From the NCBI GenBank assembly GCA_028285545.1, contig JANQPA010000016.1:1-64000 (forward strand): a stretch of 64,000 nt of DNA, given 5' to 3'. The notes under the pieces were generated by a model that did no database searches, was not told where the DNA came from, and saw nothing but the letters and a program-made list of their open reading frames with translations. Made by a program: the position numbers and the translations under genes. Shown here piece after piece: positions 1-8,840 of this stretch (its first letter is position 1; each line of letters begins with the position of its first letter). This stretch comes from Saprospiraceae bacterium. GTDB lineage: Bacteria; Bacteroidota; Bacteroidia; Chitinophagales; Saprospiraceae.

Positions 1-1
1 C

Positions 2-466
2 CCCAATCAACACTACCTCCTGGATTTTTCCGACCTGGAACTTTTTGAGGTATTAAAAAAGCCAGATAACTGGAACGTGGAAGATATTACGCTTAGTAAA
101 AAAATTTTAGTAGATCGAGGTTTTGAAATTACCGATGAGCAGATAAATCAACTGCAAAGGGAACGATATGGTCATCTTAAAGCCGGTAAGAAGGGAAATT
201 TGCAGTGGATTGCTTTTTATGGGGCTTGTATAATAATTGGTGTTGTTTTTTTACATCCTTTATTCCTACTCGCAGGAGCAGGAATGGGTTTATACTACTG
301 GCGGGATCAAAATACAGACCCCAGTGGAGAACGATACTTTACTTTTGAAAAGAACACCAGGAATATTGGACAGTTTATTTTTTACATCGGCATCTTTCTA
401 ACAGTAGTCTTGTTCATTTGGCTGTTTTATTCTGCTAATTCCGATTACTGGATTTTTTATCGCTAG
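2..466 (+). CDS. Hypothetical membrane protein, 5' end cut by window edge
   Basis: The frame is open from base 2 to a TAG at 464-466, so the gene almost certainly begins before the window and 154 residues are visible. A GTG at 77 could serve as a start, but the codons before it encode a typical conserved segment (LLDFSDLELFEVLKKPDNWN) seen in small Bacteroidota membrane proteins, so I treat the gene as partial. The visible part has an acidic N-terminal helix, a basic stretch (about residues 50-65), two closely spaced hydrophobic segments, a loop, and a third membrane segment near the C-terminus. No catalytic motif is visible and the function is unknown. Confidence 0.75.
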   Translation, partial: PNQHYLLDFSDLELFEVLKKPDNWNVEDITLSKKILVDRGFEITDEQINQLQRERYGHLKAGKKGNLQWIAFYGACIIIGVVFLHPLFLLAGAGMGLYYWRDQNTDPSGERYFTFEKNTRNIGQFIFYIGIFLTVVLFIWLFYSANSDYWIFYR

Positions 467-677
467 ATTCAAGCATTCTGATCGAATTTTTATTAGGGAT
501 CAAGTCTCTTAAAAAACAATATTACCGCATCGCGAGATCAAATAATTACAATATCAAAACACCTTAACCATACCTTAAGAGTCTAATTTTCCCACTTCAG
601 TACAAAACTCTTATCTTTCAACTTTTTCCAATATGTCTATAAAAACTAATCAATTGGCAGTTTGCCGGTAGAATGTA

Positions 678-738
678 AAAGGTAAAAAGTAAAATGCCCT
701 ATCTTTTTACTTTCTACCTTTATCCTTCTACTTTAAAA
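678..738. repeat. Inverted purine-rich repeat, GTAAAAAGTA family
   Basis: Bases 678-694 and 705-721 are 17-nt inverted repeats with one mismatch and a 10-nt loop; a third related pyrimidine-rich stretch follows to 738. The unit resembles repeats at about 8688 and 39664. It lies directly upstream of the amidohydrolase ATG at 748 and would put a hairpin in its leader. The rest of the 467-747 spacer holds no gene that I can see. Confidence 0.7.
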
Positions 739-747
739 GAAAGCATT

Positions 748-1842
748 ATGAAGCAAATCTCTCTACTCATTGTATGCCTGATATTAAACGGCCTTGTTTT
801 GGCACAAGAAGAAAAAACTATGGATTTTGAAAAATACAATCCACCTTCTACCTTGGTCGTTCCTGAAAATCCAACAACAAGAGCAAAATTTCCATTTATT
901 GACGTACATAGTCACCATTGGAGAATGGCCACCATGGATCTGGATAAATTAGTTGGTGAAATGGATGAATTAAATATGGGTATCATCGTTAATTTGAGTG
1001 GCCGAAATAGTAAATTATTAAAAGACATGACCGATCACGTCAAAAAATCAGGTCATGAAAATCGGATAGTGGTTTTCTCCAACATCAATTTACAAAGTAT
1101 TGACGAACCTGATTGGGCAGAAGAAACTGCCAAACAATTGGAATATGATGTGTCAAATGGTGCTCGCGGTTTGAAGATTTATAAAAGTCAGGGGATGACC
1201 AATAAAGATAAAAATGGAGATCGAATTTCCATCAATGACCCGCGTATTGATCCGGTGTGGGAAAAATGTGGGGAATTAGGAATTCCTGTATTGATCCACT
1301 CTGCTGATCCTAAATCTTTTTGGGAGCCTCATGATGAAAACAATGAACGATGGTTAGAACTCAAACTTCGCCCTCGCCGAAAACGTTCGGATACCGACCC
1401 AGCTCCATGGGAAACCATTATTGCCGAGCAGCACGACATCATCAAAAAACATCCTAATACTAAGTTTATTGCCGCCCATTTTGGATGGTTTCCCAATAAT
1501 CTGGCCAAACTTGGGGACTTATTAGATACCTATCCAAATATGTACGTTGAATGTGGTGCCATAATAGCAGAGTTGGGACGTCAACCTCGAAATGCCAAGA
1601 AGTTTTTGACCGAATATCAGGATCGTATTCTTTTTGGAAAGGATGCTTATAATCCGGAGGAGTACCATACTTATTTCAGGGTTTTTGAAACCGATGACGA
1701 ATATTTCCCTTATTACAAAAAATACCATGCCTACTGGAAAATGTATGGTTTAGATTTAGAAGATGAGGTATTAAAGAAATTATACTATAAAAATGCATTG
1801 AAGCTTATTCCGGGTTTGGATGCCAGTTTGTTTCCGGAGTAG
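748..1842 (+). CDS. Secreted amidohydrolase-2 family metal-dependent hydrolase
   Basis: A TIM-barrel amidohydrolase of the PF04909 type (364 aa). The ATG at 748 is preferred over the upstream TTG at 694 because it gives a clean signal peptide ending ...LNGLVLAQ, and because the extra 18 codons run through a repeat. The metal-binding HxH follows at about residues 54-56 (FIDVHSHHW). Later barrel strands are recognisable as GARGLKIYK, IPVLIHSADP, KFIAAHFGW and the C-terminal RILFGKDAY, where the Asp is the expected metal or proton-relay residue. The family includes decarboxylases and hydrolases of cyclic or aromatic substrates; the substrate here cannot be read from sequence. It stands alone between long spacers and a strong hairpin follows it. 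Confidence 0.88.
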   Translation: MKQISLLIVCLILNGLVLAQEEKTMDFEKYNPPSTLVVPENPTTRAKFPFIDVHSHHWRMATMDLDKLVGEMDELNMGIIVNLSGRNSKLLKDMTDHVKKSGHENRIVVFSNINLQSIDEPDWAEETAKQLEYDVSNGARGLKIYKSQGMTNKDKNGDRISINDPRIDPVWEKCGELGIPVLIHSADPKSFWEPHDENNERWLELKLRPRRKRSDTDPAPWETIIAEQHDIIKKHPNTKFIAAHFGWFPNNLAKLGDLLDTYPNMYVECGAIIAELGRQPRNAKKFLTEYQDRILFGKDAYNPEEYHTYFRVFETDDEYFPYYKKYHAYWKMYGLDLEDEVLKKLYYKNALKLIPGLDASLFPE

Positions 1843-1858
1843 GAAATTTAAAATAGTT

Positions 1859-1916
1859 TAAATAAGAATTGGGGATATTAAAAACCTTGGTTTTTAATAT
1901 CCCCAATTCTTATTTA
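1859..1916. terminator. 28-bp perfect inverted repeat, likely terminator
   Basis: The arms 1859-1886 and 1889-1916 are exact reverse complements with a 2-nt spacer. It begins 17 nt after the amidohydrolase stop and its right arm is T-rich. The stem is much longer than an ordinary intrinsic terminator, so it could also be a processed fold-back repeat. The 1843-2323 spacer holds no gene; it carries this hairpin, a direct repeat and a CACG-rich block. Confidence 0.7.
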
Positions 1917-1948
1917 TTTAATTGAATCGCCTAAAGGCGATTTTCCAG

Positions 1949-1998
1949 ACACCGTAAACGGTATAGTACAACTAGAATGACACCATAAACGGTATAGT
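1949..1998. repeat. 19-nt direct repeat with internal mini-palindrome
   Basis: ACACCGTAAACGGTATAGT (1949-1967) recurs at 1980-1998 with one change (G to A), a 31-bp period. The core ACCGT-AA-ACGGT is a short hairpin. A further mini-palindrome, CGCCT-AA-AGGCG, lies just upstream at 1929-1940. Function unknown; it could be an operator pair or a decayed repeat. Confidence 0.6.
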
Positions 1999-2193
1999 CC
2001 TATTTAAGGTTTACACAATAAAAATTATCTTTTCAGGTTAAGAAAATGTTATATCTCTTTTTTTTCACTATCTAACTAGGGGTATATTCCAATTAAGTTC
2101 ATCTCATCACTGAAAACTATATACAACTAAAACGAAAGGAGCCTTTCATCTCTCAAGTTCAGTATTCATTAAGTCAACTATTATCACTTTCTG

Positions 2194-2289
2194 ACGTGAT
2201 CACGTTATCACGGGTTAAGGGATTCACGGTAATATACCCGAGTCCTTGAACACGTTTACACGAGAAACTGTGAAACCGTGAACACGTAA
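2194..2289. repeat. CACG/CGTG-rich palindromic block before TonB receptor
   Basis: A perfect 12-bp palindrome ACGTGATCACGT (2194-2205) is followed by several CACG/CGTG cores over about 90 bp, ending 35 bp before the TonB receptor start. A related sequence, in opposite orientation, lies at 62838-62865. It could be a regulator-binding array or another low-complexity spacer repeat; the sequence alone cannot decide. Confidence 0.5.
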
Positions 2290-2323
2290 CTACTTTTTCA
2301 TTCACAAAAAACCAATTTAGCTC

Positions 2324-4693
2324 ATGCAGAAATGCCTTTGCCTGGGGTTCTTATTCCTTTTTTTAATGAGTAATATGGAAGCCCAAAATGTCCAAAAAAA
2401 TTTCACTATTAGTGGATATATTAAAGACAGTGCCACCGGAGAAGAACTCATTTATGCTAATGTTTATCAAAAAGATCTGGATTTAGGATCCACCTCCAAT
2501 ATTTATGGATTTTATTCATTAACCTTACCAGAGGGAACCTATCAAATAGACTTTTCTTATTTAGGGTACCAGTTAAGCTCAAAAACAGTCAATCTAACAA
2601 GAGATTTGGAACTTAATGTAGAATTAGCATCTGACGCTCAGCAACTGCAAGAAGTGGTGGTCTCGGATAAAAAAGAAGATCAATCAGTTGATGAGGTAGG
2701 AATGAGCAGGATGGATATTCCCTTAGAAGAAATCAAAAAATTGCCAGCACTATTTGGAGAGCCGGATTTAGTGAAATCTATTCAAACAATGCCTGGAGTT
2801 GCCAGTGCTGGAGAAGGAACTTCAACTTTTTATGTGCGAGGAGGTGGTGCAGATCAGAATCTCATTCTGATGGATGAAGCTCCCATTTACGATGTCTCTC
2901 ATTTATTTGGATTGTTTTCAGTTTTCAATTCTGATATTATTAAAAGCGCAGAACTATATAAGGGAGGGGTTCCCGCAAAATATGGAGGGCGCTTATCTTC
3001 TTTATTGGAGGTCACTACCAAAGATGGTAGTGCCAAACAATTTAGAGCCAGTGGGGGTATGAGTACTTTATTAGGTAAACTAGCCTTGGAGGTACCTGTG
3101 GTAAATGACAAGGCCTCTCTTTTGCTGGCTGGCAGGCGATCCTATTTCGATTTGTTCATGGCTTTATCTGAAGATGATGAAGGGGATCGCATTTCATTTT
3201 ACGATGTCAATCTAAAATTCAATTACAAACCAACCAACAAGGATCGAATTTTTCTTTCTGCTTATAGTGGTAGAGATATCTGGAATTTTGGGGATGATTT
3301 TTCTATGGACTGGGGAAATACTACCACCTCATTCCGATGGAACCACCTGTTCAATGACAAACTTTTTTCCAATCTAACATTAATTTATAGTGATTTTGAC
3401 TATAAACTTGAAGATAAAACTGATGTAGAGGGATTCATTTGGGATGCCAACCAAAAGGAATTTTCATTAAAAGAAGATATCTCCTATTTCGTTCATCCCA
3501 GATTGACTTTACATATGGGTTATCAAGGGATTTATCGGATTTTTGAACCAGGAACCATTACCCCTAACGATCCCTCTTCGATTTTCAAGAAAACGACTCT
3601 TCAATCTCAATATGCTCTGGACCACGGGGTATATCTAGGAACAGACCATCAATTATCAGATCGCCTGGCCTTGCAATATGGGCTGCGACTTAGTTATTTC
3701 CAGAATATAGGGAAAGGAACCATCTTTGAATATTCTGATCCTCGGGATAATGTAAATGTAGAAATTATAGATTCTACTAATTATGGTCGCTTTGAGAATA
3801 TAAAAACCTTCCTGAATCTGGAGCCTCGTTTTTCTGCTCGCTATAAAATAAATGCTGAGCAATCCATTAAATTCTCATACCAAAGGATGGTACAGTATAT
3901 CCATTTGCTATCAAATTCGACCGTGCCTATTCCTTTCAATACCTGGGCACCAAGTTCCCCCTATTTAAACCCACAATTAGCGGATCAGGTATCCATTGGT
4001 TATTTTCGAAACTTTTCGAATAACACCTATGAATTTTCACTGGAAGCCTATTACAAAAAAGCAAAAGACATAACTGAATTTGCGGATAACGCCGAAATCT
4101 TTTTTAACAAAAACATTGCAACAGAGTACCGTCAAGGTGATATGGAGTCTTATGGACTGGAATTGTTTTTACGAAAAACAAAGGGTAGGCTAAAAGGACA
4201 GGCAAGTTATACCTGGTCAAAGGCTGAAGTGAACATTCCTACAGTGAATCGAGATCGAACTTTTCCAGCAAATCACGATCGACGCCATAATTTCAATCTA
4301 CTGATGACTTACCAGTTGAGCAACCGATGGGAGTTTGGAGGCAGTTTTAATTATTCTACAGGTCGGCCCATTACACTACCAACAGGTAAATATGAGTTTG
4401 ATGGCTATATCCTGGATTATTTTGCGCCCAGGAATTCTTATCGCCTTCCTGATTTCCATCGAATGGATATTTCATTTACTCATAATTCCAAGAAAAATGA
4501 CACACGCCGATTTAAGGTGACTAAAGTATTTGGAATTTATAATGTATACAATCGGAAAAATCCATTTACCATTTATACAAGGGTAAAACAAGATGATGAG
4601 GGCAATATCATAGGAAATGGCCAGGAAAAAGAGGCCAGACTGATATACATGTTTGGAATTCTACCCTATGCGAGTATTAATTTTAGTTTTTAG
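2324..4693 (+). CDS. TonB-dependent receptor with carboxypeptidase-regulatory domain
   Basis: An outer-membrane active transporter of 789 aa. A signal peptide (about residues 1-20) is followed by a CarboxypepD_reg-like beta-sandwich (about 28-105, FTISGYIKDSATGEEL ... GYFY-type core), a plug domain (about 120-235, with STFYVRGGGADQNLILMDEAPIYD and YGGRLSSLLEV), and a 22-strand-type barrel ending in an aromatic residue (INFSF). No SusD gene is next to it. The downstream DUF4249 lipoprotein is the usual partner for this receptor subtype, so the two probably import one ligand together. The ligand is not identifiable. Confidence 0.93.
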   Translation: MQKCLCLGFLFLFLMSNMEAQNVQKNFTISGYIKDSATGEELIYANVYQKDLDLGSTSNIYGFYSLTLPEGTYQIDFSYLGYQLSSKTVNLTRDLELNVELASDAQQLQEVVVSDKKEDQSVDEVGMSRMDIPLEEIKKLPALFGEPDLVKSIQTMPGVASAGEGTSTFYVRGGGADQNLILMDEAPIYDVSHLFGLFSVFNSDIIKSAELYKGGVPAKYGGRLSSLLEVTTKDGSAKQFRASGGMSTLLGKLALEVPVVNDKASLLLAGRRSYFDLFMALSEDDEGDRISFYDVNLKFNYKPTNKDRIFLSAYSGRDIWNFGDDFSMDWGNTTTSFRWNHLFNDKLFSNLTLIYSDFDYKLEDKTDVEGFIWDANQKEFSLKEDISYFVHPRLTLHMGYQGIYRIFEPGTITPNDPSSIFKKTTLQSQYALDHGVYLGTDHQLSDRLALQYGLRLSYFQNIGKGTIFEYSDPRDNVNVEIIDSTNYGRFENIKTFLNLEPRFSARYKINAEQSIKFSYQRMVQYIHLLSNSTVPIPFNTWAPSSPYLNPQLADQVSIGYFRNFSNNTYEFSLEAYYKKAKDITEFADNAEIFFNKNIATEYRQGDMESYGLELFLRKTKGRLKGQASYTWSKAEVNIPTVNRDRTFPANHDRRHNFNLLMTYQLSNRWEFGGSFNYSTGRPITLPTGKYEFDGYILDYFAPRNSYRLPDFHRMDISFTHNSKKNDTRRFKVTKVFGIYNVYNRKNPFTIYTRVKQDDEGNIIGNGQEKEARLIYMFGILPYASINFSF

Positions 4694-4742
4694 TGCTGGG
4701 AGCAATCTTAGCAAAAGGTAATGCATTGTATTAAAGGTGATA

Positions 4743-4806
4743 AACAGCTATTAACGGTTAAAAACGGTTATTAACCGTTAATAGCTGTTCTTAACCGTTA
4801 AAAACC
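4743..4806. terminator. 18-bp inverted repeat after TonB receptor
   Basis: The arms 4743-4760 and 4772-4789 are perfect complements with an 11-nt loop; a second copy of the TTAACCGTTAA motif (4790-4803) gives an alternative fold. It sits in the 216-nt gap between the receptor and the DUF4249 gene, so it could attenuate read-through. It lacks a clean T-run. Confidence 0.6.
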
Positions 4807-4909
4807 AATATTCACTACTACTTAAAGCCTATTCAGCCCTCCATTCCCATTGGAGATTCGGGCATTTTTAAGTAGAATTATTAAAATGACTTAGAAATTT
4901 AAATTAATA

Positions 4910-5725
4910 ATGAAAAAATATTTCGTTCTATTCATTTCCTTCAGTTTCGCTTTTTTTGCTTGTGAAGAGACCATTGTTTTAGACTTGGATCAAACTGAAC
5001 CAGTAATAATTATTGAAGGACTCATAACCAATCATAATCAGAAACATTTTGTCAAAATAAGCCGAAGTACTGATTATTATGCTCAGCAAGCTGCTGCTCC
5101 TGTAAGTGGAGCTGATGTTTTCGTAGAAGATGGAGAAGGAAACCAATTTTCTTTTGTCGAAACTGCAAATGGCAGATATGAATCTAGTGAAGAATTTGCA
5201 GGGGCTATCGGAAAATCTTATACTTTACAGGTTAGCTTCGAAGGGAAAACCTATACAGCACAAGAAAAAATGTATAGTGTAACAACGGTAGATAGCTTAA
5301 CTTATCGATATGCTGAAGATTTGGACAGCACGGATGTAGAGGAAAATAGGATGCTGGAAGTGCTGGTTTACCTCAATGAACCCCAAGATGAAGACAATTA
5401 TTATTTGGCCAAATTTTATCGAAATGGAGAGCCCCTTAATGATGATGGTACAACCGTTTATTATTTTAATGATGATGTTTTAAATGGTCGTATCCAGGAT
5501 TTTCCTGTACCGGATTATTTTGCCTTTGGTGATTCTGCACGAGCCGAATTATATAGTATTTCAGCAGAAGGGTTTCGATTTTTTGCAGATTTGGAAAAGA
5601 TCCTAAATAATGACGGGGGACTGTTTAGCGGAATTCCTGCCAATGCAAGCACGAATATAAAGGGAGGAGCTATTGGTTATTTTCAAGTATCAGCTATGGA
5701 GTTTACAGAACTTGTAATTGAATAA
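4910..5725 (+). CDS. DUF4249 family lipoprotein
   Basis: A 271-aa lipoprotein of the DUF4249 family. The signal sequence ends in a lipobox-like FFAC (Cys18). The conserved opening (VIIIEGLITNHNQKHFVKISRS, Ig-like beta strands) is typical, with beta-rich segments following. Genes of this family in Bacteroidota usually follow a TonB receptor such as the one upstream; the protein is presumed to be an accessory surface or periplasmic component of that transporter. No biochemical role is established. Confidence 0.85.
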   Translation: MKKYFVLFISFSFAFFACEETIVLDLDQTEPVIIIEGLITNHNQKHFVKISRSTDYYAQQAAAPVSGADVFVEDGEGNQFSFVETANGRYESSEEFAGAIGKSYTLQVSFEGKTYTAQEKMYSVTTVDSLTYRYAEDLDSTDVEENRMLEVLVYLNEPQDEDNYYLAKFYRNGEPLNDDGTTVYYFNDDVLNGRIQDFPVPDYFAFGDSARAELYSISAEGFRFFADLEKILNNDGGLFSGIPANASTNIKGGAIGYFQVSAMEFTELVIE

Positions 5726-5737
5726 ATAAGTTAAATT

Positions 5738-5818
5738 GAAGTAGTTAGAAGTATATGGAAGTATGTTGTCTATTGTCCAAACAAACTACTTCTATTTACT
5801 TCCATTCACTTCCATTTA
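5738..5818. repeat. GAAGTA short-unit repeat and its reverse complement
   Basis: Several GAAGT(A/G) units at 5738-5765 are matched by ACTTC units at 5784-5818 (for example TTCCATTCACTTCCATTT). The two blocks can form an imperfect hairpin between the DUF4249 and SRPBCC genes. It is one of the low-complexity spacer repeats described in the findings. Confidence 0.65.
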
Positions 5819-5876
5819 ATTGCAAATTATCATCTTTTTGCGTATATTTAAACCAAACTAACCAAATAAGCGCAAA

Positions 5877-6317
5877 ATGAAAGTTTTCTCTAAAGTAATT
5901 ATCAATAAACCTGTTGAAGAAGTTTGGGCTTTTTTTGACAATCCAGATAATTTATCAAAGTGGTTGACAGGTTTTGTCAGTTTTGAGAACATCAGTGGGC
6001 TGCCAGGTCAAGTAGGTACAAAATCCAAACACATTTACGAAAACAATGGAAAAAATCTTGAACTCATTGAGCTCATCACCAGTAGAATTGAAAATAAGGA
6101 ATTTAAAGGCACCCTAAGCCACAAAATGATGGTCTCTACTATGGACAATCAATTTAAGGACTTAGGTAATGGAAGAACAGAACTTACAGCAGATGTAGAA
6201 ACCAAATTTAAGTCCCTTGTTTTCCAAATATTGAGCCCAATAATGAAACGAAATTTTCAAAAAAGACAAGATGAGGATCTCCGAAGATTAAAATACGCAA
6301 TTGAAAATGATATATAG
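5877..6317 (+). CDS. SRPBCC (START/Bet v1-like) family protein
   Basis: A 146-aa soluble protein. The start VFSKVIINKPVEEVWAFFDNPDNL and the mid-protein NGRTELTADVE strand are typical of polyketide-cyclase/START folds, which bind hydrophobic ligands in a helix-grip cavity. No transmembrane segment or signal peptide is present. The neighbours are unrelated, so the ligand is unknown. An unrelated member of the same fold is at 61117-61575. Confidence 0.8.
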   Translation: MKVFSKVIINKPVEEVWAFFDNPDNLSKWLTGFVSFENISGLPGQVGTKSKHIYENNGKNLELIELITSRIENKEFKGTLSHKMMVSTMDNQFKDLGNGRTELTADVETKFKSLVFQILSPIMKRNFQKRQDEDLRRLKYAIENDI

Positions 6318-6369
6318 CTATTTGTTAAGGGTGCCAAATTAGGGAGGTGATTAACGATTAACAAAATGA

Positions 6370-7080
6370 TTAAGCAATATTTGTAAAAACCACCTGAACA
6401 TCATCATCGTCTTCCAGTTTGTCAAGCATCTTTTCAATCTCCTCAAGCTGCTCTTCACTATATTCTACTGGGCTAGTAGGGATTCGTTCCAAAGCAGATT
6501 TAGTCATCTCAATACCTTTTTCCTCAAAAGCACTACTTAAACTTCCAAAACTTTTATAATCTCCATATACATAAATCAGGCCATCATTTTCGCTGATTTC
6601 CTCAAGCCCGGCATCAATAAGGTCGAATTCTAATTCCTCTAGGTCCATATCATCAGTTTTCTTAAACTGAAAAGCAGCCTTTCTTGAAAACAAGAATTCA
6701 AGTGATCCTGATGGAACCATTTCCCCTCCTGCCTTGCTAAAAATAGCTTTTACATTGGCAACTGTTCTATTGGTATTATCCGTAGCACATTCTACCACCA
6801 CCATAACACCATGTGGCCCTTTTCCCTCATAAGTAAGCTCAGTATAATCCACTGCGTCCTTTCCGGTTGCCCGGTCGATAGCTGCTGCTATATTCGCTTT
6901 TGGAAGGTTCTGAGCTTTTGCGTTCTGAATAGCGGTGCGCAAAGCTGCATTCATTTCAGGATCAGGTCCCCCTTCTTTAGCTGCCACCGTAATGGCTTTT
7001 GCCAGTTTAGGAAATAGTTTGGACATTTTATCCCAACGCTTCTCTTTGGCGGCTCTACGATATTCAAATGCTCTTCCCAT
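6370..7080 (-). CDS. YebC/PmpR (TACO1) family protein
   Basis: A 236-aa member of the YebC family, proteins that act in translation (easing ribosome stalling at proline-rich stretches) and were earlier described as transcriptional regulators. The ATG at 7080 gives the standard N-terminus [21 protein letters not shown]; the 29 residues of longer reading upstream are not family-like. The conserved [10 protein letters not shown]-type core appears as [13 protein letters not shown] and [10 protein letters not shown]. It is monocistronic; its 3' end lies 53 nt from the convergent SRPBCC stop. Confidence 0.93.
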   Translation of the reverse strand: MGRAFEYRRAAKEKRWDKMSKLFPKLAKAITVAAKEGGPDPEMNAALRTAIQNAKAQNLPKANIAAAIDRATGKDAVDYTELTYEGKGPHGVMVVVECATDNTNRTVANVKAIFSKAGGEMVPSGSLEFLFSRKAAFQFKKTDDMDLEELEFDLIDAGLEEISENDGLIYVYGDYKSFGSLSSAFEEKGIEMTKSALERIPTSPVEYSEEQLEEIEKMLDKLEDDDDVQVVFTNIA

Positions 7081-7300
7081 GTTTTCAATAATTATATAAC
7101 AATGTAATTTCTTTTTCCAAGGCACAAAAATAAATAATTTAATACATTTTATACAGACAAGTTGCAAGGAAAATCATTCAATAATTAAATTGACGCTGAG
7201 GGTTTATTTTAAAGTTTTATGGGTTTATCAATTCAAACGCACACCAGGTTTGAATTTGAATTCATCTGTATTAAAAAATGAATGAAAAACTACCAACTTG

Positions 7301-8575
7301 ATGAAAAAATTTACTCTTCTTTTTTCAGTTGCAATCTTTTTTAGCATGTTTTTAGATGCCCAAAATGAGGCCTATAATGCCTTTCGAATTGCTCAAGATA
7401 GTGCTTCTAAAAACCCTGAAAATTACCTGGCTCCTTTACTTGCTTTAAAACAAATTGAATTCAATAGCAATGATGCCCTATCTAAAAATATTATGGCTCA
7501 AGCCTTAATGACTTACTATTCCTTTGCTGGAGATTATAAAAATGCCCTCCGAGCCAGCGATTCGAGATACCCTAATTATTCAAAGATTGATCATTTACCA
7601 ATTACCTATGATTCCAGTTTTGTTGAAGAACACCAATTTCTAGACGCTACTGAATACATTTTACAAGAGATTGAGAATAAACAGGTCGTAATGGTCAATG
7701 AGGCACATCACATCCCCTTGCACCGTTCTTATGTCTTGGGCTTATTGAAGGACTTCTATAAAAAGGGGTTCCGATATTTTGCACTGGAAACTTTACATCA
7801 TGCAAAGATAAACGATCAGGGATATCCTAATTTTGAAAGTGGTTTTTACAGTCGCGAACCTCTATTTTCAGAAATGTTGAGAGAGGCTCTGAAGCTAGGT
7901 TTTACTCTAGTTCATTATGAGAATGACCAGAAATGTAATGGTGAAGGGAAAGATAGATCTTATTGCAATTCTTTTCGTGATTCCATTCAGGCCCAATATT
8001 TAAAAGACAGAATTTTACAGAATAATCCCAAGGCAAAAATTCTGGTATTTGCTGGATATGCTCATATAGAAAAAGAAAGTAAAAATGGCTGGAAAAAGAT
8101 GGCTCAGTATTTCCAGGAATTAACAGGGATCGAGCCATATTGCATCGATCAGACCAAGATGATTGAAAAAAGTAAACCTATTATGGAAAGTAAATTGTAT
8201 CGGAGCATAGTAGATTTGGTCAAACCGGAAGCTCCAATAGTGGCCCTTAAAAACAATAAGCCTATTGCCAACAGCAACTTTGTTGATCTCAGCATTATTC
8301 ATCCCCGTTCTGCTTTAATTAATGATCGGCCTGATTTTTATAGTATCTCAGGAAAAAGAAAAACCTATTCACTTGATAAACACCCTTTAAAAAAAGGTTA
8401 TCTGGCCCAGGCATTTTATAAAAATGAAAAGAGGCCCCGCGTTCCTGCTGACCAATTTATTGTAAAAACAGGAAAAGAATCACTTTTCCTATTTCCCGGA
8501 GAATACGAGATAGTGATTAGAAATAGCAAAGGATTGTTGGTTAAAGAAGAAGAAATTGTTCTGAATAAAAAATAA
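7301..8575 (+). CDS. Exported EreA/ChaN-like superfamily protein
   Basis: A 424-aa protein with a signal peptide ending ...SMFLDAQ; the ATG at 7301 is chosen over the TTG immediately before it. Residues about 110-290 carry the fold signature of the erythromycin-esterase/ChaN/TraB superfamily: VVMVNEAHHIPLHR (Glu and His-His), RYFALETL, TLVHYEND and ILVFAGYAHIEK (Gly-x-x-His). A helical N-terminal region precedes it and a beta-rich C-terminal domain follows. In the superfamily these residues form a metal- or esterase-like active site. Calling it an antibiotic-resistance esterase would go beyond the evidence. Confidence 0.7.
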   Translation: MKKFTLLFSVAIFFSMFLDAQNEAYNAFRIAQDSASKNPENYLAPLLALKQIEFNSNDALSKNIMAQALMTYYSFAGDYKNALRASDSRYPNYSKIDHLPITYDSSFVEEHQFLDATEYILQEIENKQVVMVNEAHHIPLHRSYVLGLLKDFYKKGFRYFALETLHHAKINDQGYPNFESGFYSREPLFSEMLREALKLGFTLVHYENDQKCNGEGKDRSYCNSFRDSIQAQYLKDRILQNNPKAKILVFAGYAHIEKESKNGWKKMAQYFQELTGIEPYCIDQTKMIEKSKPIMESKLYRSIVDLVKPEAPIVALKNNKPIANSNFVDLSIIHPRSALINDRPDFYSISGKRKTYSLDKHPLKKGYLAQAFYKNEKRPRVPADQFIVKTGKESLFLFPGEYEIVIRNSKGLLVKEEEIVLNKK

Positions 8576-8687
8576 ACTTTATCCCCCATTATTTTATTTG
8601 CAGTCCTTACCAAGCCATAATTTTTTAGTAGCTTTCGGTCCGTTCGAAGAAAACTTCTAATTAACGTAAGCTGCGATGCAACTTCCT

Positions 8688-8777
8688 AGTAGAAAGTATA
8701 AGGTAAAAAGTAGAAAGATATTTATCTAAAACAGTTAGCAACAGGCTATTTTCATTGGATTTCGTCCTTCTACTTTT
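8688..8777. repeat. GTAGAAAGTA short-unit inverted repeat
   Basis: Three GTAGAAAGT/GTAAAAAGT units at 8688-8717 face a CCTTCTACTTTT stretch at 8766-8777. The family is the same as at 678 and 39664. It lies in the leader of the antiporter gene; the 8576-8840 spacer is otherwise empty. Confidence 0.6.
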
Positions 8778-8840
8778 GAGCATCTACTCAAGTTGTATCG
8801 TAACTTGAATTCATTAATTTCGAAATCAAGTAATGGTTTT

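Noticed and set aside
7301-8575. Macrolide-resistance esterase
   Set aside because: Only the superfamily fold is recognisable; flanking domains differ from EreA/EreB and the protein is exported.
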